Part shown: in pieces, positions 51,199 to 63,300 of the stretch | How positions within the stretch are numbered: position 1 is the stretch's first letter | Layout of the letters: the number at the start of each line of letters is the position of its first letter | DNA from: Tanytarsus gracilentus | Lineage: Eukaryota; Arthropoda; Insecta; Diptera; Chironomidae | DNA: 64,000 nucleotides | Reading direction: 5' to 3' | Assembly (NCBI GenBank): GCA_038502055.1 | Contig: JAXRKN010000040.1 | Coordinates: 1,984,001 to 2,048,000, forward strand | Program-made: the position numbers and the translations under genes | The notes under the pieces: model-generated | Seen by the model: only the letters and a program-made list of their open reading frames with translations | What the model was told of the DNA's origin: nothing | Database searches by the model: none

Positions 51199-54100
51199 AC
51201 TTTTTTGTTTGAATTAAATTTTCAACAGATTTTATTTTTTTTGATGCAAAAAAAAAAGCTTTCATGAAAATTGAAAAATAAATTTTCCGTCGCATGTGAA
51301 AAATTTTCATAATATTTTCACTGAGCTTTTCTTTTGAAAAAATAACGGCAGTTTGAATAAAATCATTTTTCACACCCGGCACTTTCATTTTCTTCTTAAT
51401 TGTGGGAATCTACTCCGAACGAAAACGTAAAAAAATCGTGAGACGATCCGAAGATTTGTTTATAGTGCTTCGTTTATGCATGTGGGTCGACGATCAAAAG
51501 ACTTATAGTTTATTTACCTCTTGCCGGTGTTTATTTTTAAAGATACAAGTCGGATACACTCTTGATACACTTGTCTCAATGCCAATAACACATTTTGCTT
51601 TGGTGGTTAAAAAATATTGAGGAAGGTTATGGTTGTTTTGATGATTTTGCTGTTTTTGTTTGGGCAATTTTTAGTTTTTCGAAATTTTGGCACTATTCTG
51701 AAAATCTCAAACATGATTTAATATATGATCGTTAAAATAATTGTTTAAAAATTATCTTTATTCTTCTGATATAAATTATTCCCACACTTGAAATTAAAAA
51801 TATTTCCTTCATAAAGTTTACAAATGTTAATTTTAAGCGACGTAATAATGTTAATTGCATTCATTCTCGATTATCAAAAGAAATATTTTATTTCCGTCTC
51901 GTTAAGCTGCAAAAATATTAATTTTTTTGCCTGCGTTATTTCAGTGGCGGCGAACACACATTAATTATCCTTTTTGTTTGCGGTATTTCCTCAGATCTTG
52001 AATTTTATTTATTTTCACAAGCGCGGCGTTTAAATTGGTCTATTAGTGAAACGAAGATGAACGATTGGCGATGATGTTTAACAAACATGTCGTTACGAAG
52101 TGTGTTTTCATTTTCTCTGCCAAATTTAACTTGTCGTCGAATAAATTCATGGGTGAAGTGTGAATGAACTGTTCGCTTATGATACCCTGGTTAAAATTTT
52201 TGAACTTGTCGCATTTTTATCGATAAGAAATTTTATTTTAAGTAAAATTTAAAATTATTTAAAATTGGCTTTTAAAAAAATTAAAGACGTTTAAATTGAA
52301 AAATTGAAAAATTTCTTAAAAAATCCCATAGATTTCGCTGTGCGTTTGTGAAAAATAAACGTTCGTGATCTTGAAAATTATTCTTTATTTTTAGCCTTTC
52401 AAGATGTAGATCATGATTTCATTGACTCTTGCATTCTTTCATCTATTTTGAGAGAAAATCTCTCTAACCTAAATTTTTCCGTGATGATGCGTAATATTGC
52501 GATCGTAAAACGGTCATCGAAGTAAAATATTTACACATAATTCTCACTGCAACGAATTTAACGAGGAATTGTTGATTAATTTTCCTCGAACGTCCGTTTC
52601 GTTTTAATTTTGAAAAATTTATTAGCAAAAAAAATATGTCAAGTAATTCCTTACTGAAAATGCAAATTTCAAACATCAAAAATGTCATCACATCAACCTC
52701 ATGTGACACATTTTTAATGTCATTAAAGTAAAATAATTTTCAACTTAATTGAATTGGCAAATGATGTTTTAATGAAATCTCTCAATATGCAACGGAAATG
52801 TTAAAAAATTTATTTTGCTTGTTTTTTTCACGATAAAATTAGAATTTTAAGGAGTGAAAGAAAATGCAGCCAGATCACAAGATTTTCTTCACACATGCAA
52901 AATTGAACAAATTAAAAAAATAAGAAAATCCAGAGTGTGAAATTAAAAAAAAGTATTTTTAGTCTTCGGTTCTCAGTTTTGAAGAATTTGCTGAATTTCG
53001 CTAACAAAATAAATTTTTACATCACTTTTAAATTTTTCCAATGCAGTTTGAGAGAATGTTAAAAACATGATTATTTTTTTTGAAAAAATATTTGCGTGAT
53101 GTGACCGCAATTAGAAACACATGGAATTGAGTAATCGAAAGCAGTTAAAATAATTTAAATGAGTCATCACACAAACGTTGCATTATTTGTATAAAATTAT
53201 TCATCAAGAGATTTTCATGAAAAACATCATTGTCGAGAAGACTAAGAAGACGATTTGAATATCTTAAAAGTAAAAAAATATTTTTAATTCTTTACTTTTT
53301 AAATTTCAACAAATTCATTTTTATATTTTTCAATAATTCAATTTCTTGTTTTTTCTCGCTAAAAACCTCAAGATGTTCTGCTTCAATCTATCGTTAAGAT
53401 GAAAATAAAACCAGCAAGATTTATGTTTCCGAGAACAAACGAGAAATTCGTGGTGATGCGCCGATAAATAATTTTAATTTCTTTGCTCCGATTGTGAGTT
53501 TCCTTGACATGTTGATACTTAAATTTTAAACACAAAAAACAGATTAGCGCCAGTTCTAGTTTGTTGCCACTGATTTTTTAAGAAAAACTAAGCTAAGTTG
53601 CCAGATTTCAAAAATTATTTTCATCAAAAGCTATGTTGCCGATATTTTAGTTTTTCCTTATTTTCTCCCAGTGCAGTTGAAACTTTTATCTCCACCACTG
53701 GTCTGCTGTGAAAAATTCATTAAATTGTTGCTTTCTGTGTTCGTGCTAAATACTTTTCTACAACAAAACACATTTGACTTATTTTTAGAAAAATACTTTT
53801 TATTTTTCAAAGAATTTCAGTTTTATCTTCATTAAGTTTCATTTAATAATTTAAACAAATTTCATGAAATTTTAAAAAATCATTACAAAATTAAATGAAG
53901 TTTATATTTTTTGACACTAAAAAATTCGATTTGAGTCCTTGATAGAAAATTAATTGAAATCTTTGCCACAAAAATTTCATCAAGTTTAAAAAATAAATCC
54001 CTCATTTAAACTGACGAGAAATGTTTTAATCTTCGCGTAATATCTCAATTCAATATTAAGTTTCACTGTCATCAGCAAACCATTGCCAACTTTCATTTAA

Positions 54101-54776
54101 TTATCCTGGCTGTTACAGCTTCTCGAAATGCTAAATAGAAATAATTTGTCACTTTCAAATAATTACTTTTGTGTTATTTTGCGATGCGATGAGCCAAATA
54201 ATTTTCTCGAATTAATGTGAAAAATGTTGATTAACTTTTCGAAATAGTGTTAGACACCAGTTTTTACTTCCCTCCTCAATTTAAATTACTCTAAAAATAC
54301 AAAAATCAAGTAGTTGAAAATTATTCAAATTTTGTCGTGTCCTCGCGGCTAGTAAATATTTTCTGAAACACCTCTTCACTGCTAGCTCAGGTATAATTTT
54401 TCAATTTTCTTCTCCACGTATATATGATATTATTGCGATGTGAATTAAAAATAGCTGTTCACAAATTTATGTCTCTTACTACTTTAGATGTTCGCTTTAT
54501 AATAATATTTTTTCTTTTGCTCAACAAAATTGAGTTCCACTCCGCCGAACAACAAAGGAAGGCGCTGAAATTTTCTCTCAACAAATGTAGATGAAAATAA
54601 ATTCAATTCACATTCTACGCCACTGATTTTGTGAATTTTCATGAAAATATGAGTCCATCGTTGATATTTTTATCGCATTGAGTCATCGACGACGTCCATT
54701 TCATGCATTTTTCCACGCTCACAATAAAATCTCCATCTTTTGAACATGAATTTTAATTAATTTTTCCACTTTACAG
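51199..54776 (+). other. 3.6-kb stretch between alternative zormin-like ends
   Basis: No coding exon supported. Contains scattered CAGTGGCGG/CCGCCACTG-type motifs (51942, 53566, 53690, 54618). Confidence 0.45.
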
Positions 54777-55376
54777 AAAAGTTCGAGGAAGAAACGAAGA
54801 AGAGTGGAACGGAGCTCGAAACGTCAATAATTAATACAACTCAGAGATGGGAATCGACAGTCACGTCGTATCATCTTGTTGAGCAACCCATAGGTAAGCG
54901 ATATTTCCACTTGATCATCAATCTTCTTCTGCGATCATTTTCACTTCACCCACATGCGTGCCAGTGTGATCAGAGAGTGGTGAAGGAGGCGGCTAAAAAA
55001 GCATTTTAAATTCATACCACCTGCAAAATGTTCTTTAAATCTCCTTTATTTCTTCTTTGCACTGACACATCTCTGATATTTCATTCCACCACCTCCTCCA
55101 TTCTTCTAATTATAAGTCTTATTCACTCTGCAGAGAATGTATCACATTTTTTGTGAATTATATTTTTGCCGCACGTCTCACCTTTGTAGAGATGAATAAT
55201 TGCTTTATTATTAACATTTTCTAAAATAGAGACTAACACTCATAAAGCTATTTGCATGCAGTTGCACATTTTTTTGAATGAATCATGCACTGATTAATTT
55301 AATTTTGTATATTTTTACAGTTGGGAGTAGGAAAAAGGTTGTACCATGCTCTGTAAATAGATTCCAGAGTGACTAG
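54777..55376 (+). CDS. zormin: Alternative 3' terminal exons of the zormin-like gene
   Basis: Exon 54777-54893 (117 nt, phase 1 in and out) has CACTTTACAG before it and GTAAGC after it, and is open only in phase 1: KFEEETKKSGTELETS...VEQPI. Exon 55321-55376 follows TATTTTTACAG and encodes VGSRKKVVPCSVNRFQSD and a stop. Phase-1 donors exist at 49777, 50303 and 50862. Joining from 50303 gives ...QAS-EKFEEE... and a C-terminus lacking the last Ig domain. No upstream start fits, so these are unlikely to be a separate gene. Confidence 0.6.
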
Positions 55377-57351
55377 TGATTGAGGGCATGTGTTATTGGC
55401 TGGATATTATTGCAACGCTTTCTCTTCACATTCCCCAACCTCTCTAACATTTTTTACGCTCCCCCTTGTTCGCCATTTGAGCTATTGTAAATATTTAAAT
55501 AAGTCAAAAAATACTCAAAAAGTACATTTTGCAATAATTTTTAATATTATAATATTTCTTACACAGTTTAATGATAATAAATTGAATGAAAACTAAATCT
55601 AACATGAAAAAAAAACTAGTTTTTACTGATTGATCTTTAAATTGAATAATTTCCATTAATAAGCGAATAAATATTTAAAAATGGCACATGTAGGTTTATA
55701 AATTATAGGAAATCTGGTGGCATTTAAAGTTTTTGCATTGATTGAGTCTGTTATCGACTCATTAGCGATTATTAATTGTAAAACTAAAATTTCTTATTGA
55801 AAAATCAGAAAATATTTTCAGAAAAGACGCAGTGACGGAGAAGGTGAAAATTTAATTAAAAAATATTTTTTATTGTGAATATTAAAAACTGAATTTTAAT
55901 AATTTTTAATACCAAATTTACAAAAAAATTTTTCCTCCACCACTGAGTTGAGAAAATCTTTGAATTTCTTCCCTTGAAAAACATTTTGCAGTGGCGGAGT
56001 TGAGAATTTTTTTAGAAAATCTAAAAAATATTTCTAAAAAAATTTAAATTTAAAAATAGTTTTTAAATTTTTCTAGAAATTTTCCGCCACTGATCTTGTG
56101 AAAAATTGAAAATTGCTTCATTTTGGTGAATAAGAATCCTCTTTTTTTCACTCGGGTTGCCTGATATGTTTTTTCAAATAGAGAATCTTGAAAATTCTCG
56201 TGATCATCAGTTAAGCCTGATTGAATGAAATCACATCGACCCACACAATTTTCTTTTTCGATGTTCGGGCTGAAAAATTTTTCCGAAGCGACTTTCATCT
56301 GTATTGGTGTGAAAATTTTCATCAAATTTTTTAACGTTAATCGGCTTATTCAATCTAGATTCGAAGTAAAATCAGAGATGATTTCTAGATATTTACTAGT
56401 TTTTCGTGTGTTACTTCGGAGTCTGCGTTAATTTAATACTTAAAATTAGATATGCCGTCGCACAGAAATGTCGTGTGTGAAAAATGTTGTGAAAACTTTC
56501 ATCGGTTGTTTCGTGTGATCGTTAGAAACTGTAAAAGACAGTGGAGTCAGCTTATTGCGGTCGAAGAAAATCGAAAAATTTTCCTCCACCACTGTGAAAA
56601 TTTTTCACATTTTCTCCGAGTTGCAGAGTGAAATTGTCTAATTTTAGCATCACGGCAGATTATTTTTGGCAAACGATCGAAGCCGAAGCCCACATTTCGC
56701 CAATATTTCCTCCGATCGCCTGCGATCGCGCTATGTCGATTCAGTTTAGTGCCACTCTTCGCTCGCTTAACATTAAAATCCCAACGTCTTGAAATTTGCA
56801 GTGCCATTTGCCTGCTCATTTCAAAACCAAAAGCCGTGCAAGGAGGCAGCAAAAATTTTTTACTCCCGAAATTTTTTTATATTTGTAAAGAATAAGAAAA
56901 AAAGAAGAAGATTTGCTGAAGAAAAAAAAATATATTTTTAGTGGCTATAAAAAGAATCAAATTTAATCAAATATTTTTTGTAAATCATTTAGAACATAGA
57001 AGTGATAATTATTAAATTAATTCGCGGTGATCGGTCAACATCTTGAAATTTGAAGAAAAGTTATATAATCCCAAGTAGAAGGAGAAGAAAAGTGCGAGAA
57101 GAAAAAAAAATAAGAAGAATTTTTCTCTTACGAAAAAAAAGCACAAGCGGGAAAAAATAGAAAATCCGAGAGAAGTTGAGAAGAAGAAAATCATACCAGC
57201 AGTGTGGTTTTAAGTTTCAATTACAAACTAACCGTTTATATAACTAATTTATTATTTTTAACGACTCAATAATAAATTATAACGACATTATTGTGAAATA
57301 TAAAATTGGATTTTGAAATTCATGTGTGGGAAGAAATAAAATCGAATAATC
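55377..57351 (+). other. Region upstream of sls
   Basis: Holds the presumed sls promoter and 5' UTR (the latter at about 57200-57351), plus several CAGTGGCGG/CTCCACCACTG motifs. No clear TATA or initiator could be fixed. Confidence 0.45.
55576..55581 (+). terminator. Polyadenylation signal after the alternative zormin-like end
   Basis: AATAAA 200 bp past the stop at 55374-55376. Chance occurrence is possible. Confidence 0.4.
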
Positions 57352-60300
57352 ATGCAGAATAATCAGCAACAATTTTCGAAGCAGCAATTTTCATCTTCGC
57401 AGGAATTTTCCTCTTCACAGGAATTTTCGTCCCAACAACGAGTTGAACAATCCTTTACATCGACTCGACAAGTCACCCAGCAAACTCAGCAAAGAGGTTG
57501 GTTTAATCCACTAAATGGAGTGCAGTGATAAAAAACATTTACTCAACTATTGCAAAGATCGAATATCAAAATAGTGATCGACAGGTGTATGAAAATAAAA
57601 TGAAGGAAAATTTTTAAACACGGAAGCCGGTAAAAGCTAAAAATAGAAAAGAAAACTATTGAATCTTCTCATTGCGCTCAGTGGCGGCGGACACCAGAGA
57701 TGATTTTGTGCTATTTATAGAAAGAAGAAAATTTTTCGTGCATTCTGCAAACAAGCTAATTTATCATTCAGTGAAATGTGGAATTAAAATCAAGTGATAG
57801 AAACAAGGCAATGAAAATGAAAAAAGATTAAAATTGCACAAAATGGAAAATGTAATAAATAGCATTTATCTCAAGCTCTGGTGTTCATCGTCTTGAATTT
57901 CTCAAAAACTTTTTATTCCTTCATAAACATGCCTTGTCCTGGATTAGAGGCTTGATTTTGTTGGGTAAAAAGTGAGAAAGAGTTTGAATGAGAGATTTAA
58001 ATTTTTCTTCTTCTATTAAAAAAAATTAAAACATGAACAATAATTATTTTATACGGACAAAATTGATTAAATATTTTTCCATAGAATTTTTTATGAAATT
58101 TTTAGTCAAATTGAAACAAATTAATGTGAGGATTAAAGTTCTTATTTTTAACGTTGACGTCAAATATTCGCAATACTGAAAAAGACAAATATTTTCCATA
58201 TCTTTTTGTTGATAGAAATTAGTTGAGTCAAAAAAAAATTTAAAAACGTGTTAGGTATTAATATTTCAATTTAGCATTTGAGTTAATGAAAAATGTGCGA
58301 AGAGATTATCATAAAATTTATATGCTGATTCACAAAAATATTAATTCACGAAGTTTTTTAAAACTTTCCCTGAGTTTCTATAAGTTCTTCTTGATTTATT
58401 CAAAAACATGCTTCGTCCTGGATTAGTGGCTTGTATTTGTTGAATTAAGTCTGAAACTTTACAGAAACAAAAGGGATTGGCAAAAAACTATTTTATTGAA
58501 TCATTATTAGTTTTGAAGGGATATGATCTATCTTTTAGTATTTATGTAAAAAATTAAACATAGTAATCGTAGAGAAAAAGCAAACAAAAAAGTATTTTTC
58601 TTTCTATAATAATTATTTCCGTTACTTGCAATGCAATCAACTCTCAACTCTATTTAACGGTAAACTTAAGAAAATATATTCCCTTTTATATTGAGAATTT
58701 TATTTAAATAACAATAAATGAAAAATTACCAAAACTGAATCAATCACTGAAAAGGGCATTTGAATAAACTCATTAAGAACTTTTCATTTGAAGTTTTTGT
58801 GATGAACCAAGAGCTTTTAAGAGTAGATATCTTAATTATGAACTAAAAAGAAATTTCTGGTAGATGGCCATGGACCATAAATTTATCAATTTTTATTCTT
58901 TTTTGTTCTTTGTTAAAAAATCAAGGGCTAGTGATTCATATTTTAAATTCTAATCTGCACGCATTCAAAAACCTTCTTAATAATATTTTTTCTCGTTATA
59001 AATATTGCCCTTAAAACTTGTATTTGAATCTGATTAAAACAGAAACGTCATAAGTTGAACGCATATATGCAAAATGCCAAACGACTAAAATGGTAAACCC
59101 ACATGCCTACTTCGGAAAAGCATATATTTTAAATATTTTTCAAACGGGCAATTTTTATTTCCAAAAATGTGACTTATTGTGACTTGAATAATTTAATCAA
59201 ACGTTTAAAAACACTTTCTGGATATCGCTAATAAACTTTTTGCTCTTCAATAGTACAAAAAAAAGAGATTATTGCAAGATAAAAATTATCTGTTTGAAAA
59301 ATATTTAAAATATATGATTTTTCGAAGTAGGCATGTGGGTTTACCATTTTAGTCATTTGGCAGTTTTTGCATATATGCGTTCAGTTATTACTCACAACTT
59401 TAAAAATGGCTGCACACAGAACACTTTCATGAATGACGAAATGAGGGCAAGTGAAAAAGACGGATAGGAAGGATAGGACGTAATTTGAAGTGACAGTCTT
59501 TTTTTATTTACTCCGTACGTAATGCAATTTGACTAAAATTTTTCAAAACAAAAAATTTCAACACATTTTTTATAGATCAAATTTTATTATTTATTCTTTA
59601 TTTTTTCTTTGCTTGGTAGTCAAAACAGTAAACTCAAATATTTACGTAAAAAAGTTTGATAGTCGTGTATAGGTTGAAACAATAATATGAGTATAATATA
59701 ATTATACAAAAAGTTTTAAAAATCTAAGTTCAATTTTAGATTATCAAAAAGGAGTTAAAATTTATTTTAATAATTTAAATATTTCGACAAAAATGTAAAA
59801 ATAGCTTTAATTGACGTTCATTATGTCACATAATTTATGTGTTAAATCAAGAACTTTAAACTCTTTACAAGAAAAATAACAAAATTTATCTTTAAAGTAA
59901 CATTAAACTTTTGTTCAAAATTATGAACTATTTTTATTGATTCAAGTTCGTCAGATTATAAATTTAAAAACTAATCGAAAATCCTAAAATAACGTTTATG
60001 TGTCTGTGAAATATAATTTATGATCATGTTCTAATTTCAAAAAGTAACAAAATAATATTTAAAGAAATTTAAAATCAAAGTTTCAACAAATATTCTTCAT
60101 TTTGTTAAATTTTAAAACCTAAAGTTGTTTGTAGTGAAAAACATGGCAAGGATTATCAAATTAAGTTTTCTCTAATGTACGCAGAATTATCAAACTCCTT
60201 TTTAACTCACTGCACTGCAATAAAATTGATCTAAATACGTCATTATTGATACATTCCCTTGTCAAAATTTTCAACGATGTGCTCTCGTCGAAAGTCGAAC

Positions 60301-63300
60301 GACGACTGAGAACATTTTTCAGAAAAACAAACGATCATTGCAATTCTATTGACCTCGATCATGAAAATCTTCGTGTCCTCTATTTATAGAATCGGATTTT
60401 TTTCTAACCACTTGTTCAGTGCCGTAGATGAAAATTTTCTCACCAATACAAAGAGGAAAGCGATCTTTCCAATTTTCCACGCGCTACGAATTTTTTCATA
60501 CTTGAAAAACAAAATTTTCCAAGTTTCATTTTCAAAACGTTTCTTTCCTCTTTCTTTTCGCTTTATTCATCGCACGCAGTGCAACAAGGTGGTTATATTC
60601 AACAAATATCAGCACCATCGACACCTGCTGCCTTGCAGTATACACCGGTTCAATCAGTTCAGTCAGTTCAACAGCAACAATCGGCTCAGTCAGTCCATCA
60701 ACAGCAATCAGCTACCACTCCGACCATCAGCTACTCGCCACCAATTTTCGAGCAAATCTTTAAGAATGCTCGTTTTGCTCAAGGTGGAAATGCGGTCTTT
60801 GAGGGTAGATTGAAAGGTACGCCGATGCCTGAAGTGTCATGGACCCGCAAAGGAGCTCCACTCTTTGACTCGCAAAAATATCATATGACTTACAATCAAA
60901 CAACTGGTGACGTCACTTTGACAATTAATCAAATTGGACCAGGCGATGAAGGCGAGTACACGTGCCGTGCCCGCAATGCAGTTGGTGAAGCCATTTGCTC
61001 GGTTTTCATCCAACCTGAAGGATTTCCAGCTCCTCAGTTCCAACAAACGAAGAAAGATTTTGTTCAAACATCACAACAAAATCAACAGCAACAACAACAA
61101 CGCATGTATCAGCAACAAACAACGAATAAAATCGCTTCCAACGGCTATTCATATAATTCCGTTGAGGAAGAATTTAAAGTCGATACCTTTGAATATCGTT
61201 TATTGCGTGAAGTTCACTTCCGTGAGCAAATCACTCGCCGCTACTCGGGTGAATTTGATCAGCAATTGTCAACTGTTGTGGATCGTGCTTTAGGGCCCGC
61301 ATCACCACCATTGATTCAAGTGAAGCCACGCAACTCAAAGTTAATTGAGGGATCAGACGCCACTTTTGCCATGAAAGTTGTCGGCAATCCTAAAGTTCGT
61401 TTGAGCTGGTTCCATAATGGTCATAGAATTGTTCCATCGGAAGCTAAGTATGAAACAATCTACTCGAACAATCAAGCTACTCTTCGAATTAAAAATGCTT
61501 CGGCTACCGATTCTGGCCATTATACCTTGCTCGCTGAGAACACTCAAGGATGTGTCGTATCATCGGCTGTCTTGGCAATTGAACCTGCTCAAGAGCAGAG
61601 AGCTTTTACGCCTGCCGTTGACACTTATGCGGAATCAAACGAAACAGCAAAGGCTTTAGCGCCATCTTTCATTAAAGTTTTTCAAGATCGCGAGACACAA
61701 GAAGGAAAAATGACTCGTTTTGATTGTCGCGTTACTGGACGTCCTTATCCCGAAGTCACATGGTATATCAATCAAGTTCAAATCAATGATGATGCTACCC
61801 ATAAAATTCTCGTTAATGAGTCGGGTAATCACTCACTTATGATTACCAATGTTAGCCGCTATGATGGCGGTGTTGTTACATGTGTTGCTCGCAATAAATC
61901 TGGCGAAGTTTCTACTCAAGCCAGTTTGGTTGTCCTTGAAAAGGAGCAAGTTGTTGCACCGAAGTTTGTTGAAAGATTTACTACTGTTAATATTCGCGAG
62001 GGTGAGCCTGTTCGTTTGTGTGCTAGAGCTGTTGGAACGCCAGTTCCGAGAATCACTTGGCAAAAGGATGGAGCTCAAATGATTCCCAATGATAACTTGT
62101 ACATTGGTGTCGATGGAGGGGCAACTGCCTTGGATATTCCACAAGCAATGGCGAGTGATGCCGGCTGGTATCAATGTACCGCTCAAAATGTTGCCGGTTC
62201 AACTGCAACTCGCGCACGCTTGTTTGTCGAGACTTATAGGCCACAACCAACTGAACAAAAAAGAATGAATTTCCCTAAACCCACAAGAGTTATTGAACCA
62301 GAGTAAGTTTGACATGGATTTAAATTTTAAAATTATTTAATAACCTTTCAACTCTTAGACTTGCTCCTGAACCTGAAATTATTTATTTGAGACATGTTGA
62401 ACGTGCTAAGCCTCACATGCCAGCTGCGGAAGAAGATCGCGTTTATCCGCCACCGCAATTTATTTTGCCTATGCGTGACATGGCACAAAGTGAAGGTGGA
62501 AAAGTTCATTTCGAGGCTCGCATTGAACCTGTTGGAGATCCCTCGATGCGTGTTGAGTTTCTTTTGAATGGAAGATTAATTGTTGCGAGTAAGCATTTTT
62601 TTACTTAATAATAATTTAAAAGAATTAAACATAAAATTTTTAAATCAGGTTCTCGCGCCAATAGCACCTTCCAATTTGGCTTTATTGCTTTGGATTTGTT
62701 AAGCCTTATTGCTGAAGACAGTGGTGAATATGTTTGCCGTGTTACAAGCAATAGCGGTGCTGCCGAGTCTCGTGCTAATTTGAGAGTCACTCAAAGACCA
62801 GCTATTGAAAAATCAACACAACATCCAACGAGCCTTGAGTACATCCAAAACTTGGAAGACTACTCAAAATATCAACGAAACGAGAGCATTGAAGAGACAA
62901 CAACTAACAAGCCTCACTTCATTCGTCCATTGCAAGATTTGGGTGAGATTGAAGAAGGAAAGAATGCTCACTTTGAAGCACAGCTATCACCAGTTTCTGA
63001 TCCAACTATGCGTGTTGAATGGTACAAGGATGGACGTGCGATTACAGCGAGCTCGAGAATCACTGCAATCTTCAATTTCGGCTATGTCTCCCTTAACATT
63101 TTGCATCTACGGGCTGAAGACTCTGGTTCTTATACAGTGCGTGCTGTAAATCGCATTGGTGAAGCTATTAGTACATCAACTCTTCGCATAATTTGCAAGG
63201 AAACTGTGACTGGTGACTTGGGAATTTCCGAGCAGCAACGTCACATCCAAGAATGTGAAAAGTTAGAGCACTATCAACAATATCAAAACATGAAATTCGT

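Larger units (their letters stand above)
57497..60579 (+). other. First sls intron, 3.1 kb
   Basis: Contains a foldback element (59057-59382) and a repeated 38-bp segment, otherwise AT-rich. First introns of muscle genes often hold enhancers; none could be recognised. Confidence 0.6.

Noticed and set aside
56547..56852. 101-codon minus-strand open frame upstream of sls
   Set aside because: No start or splice context and no recognisable domain.
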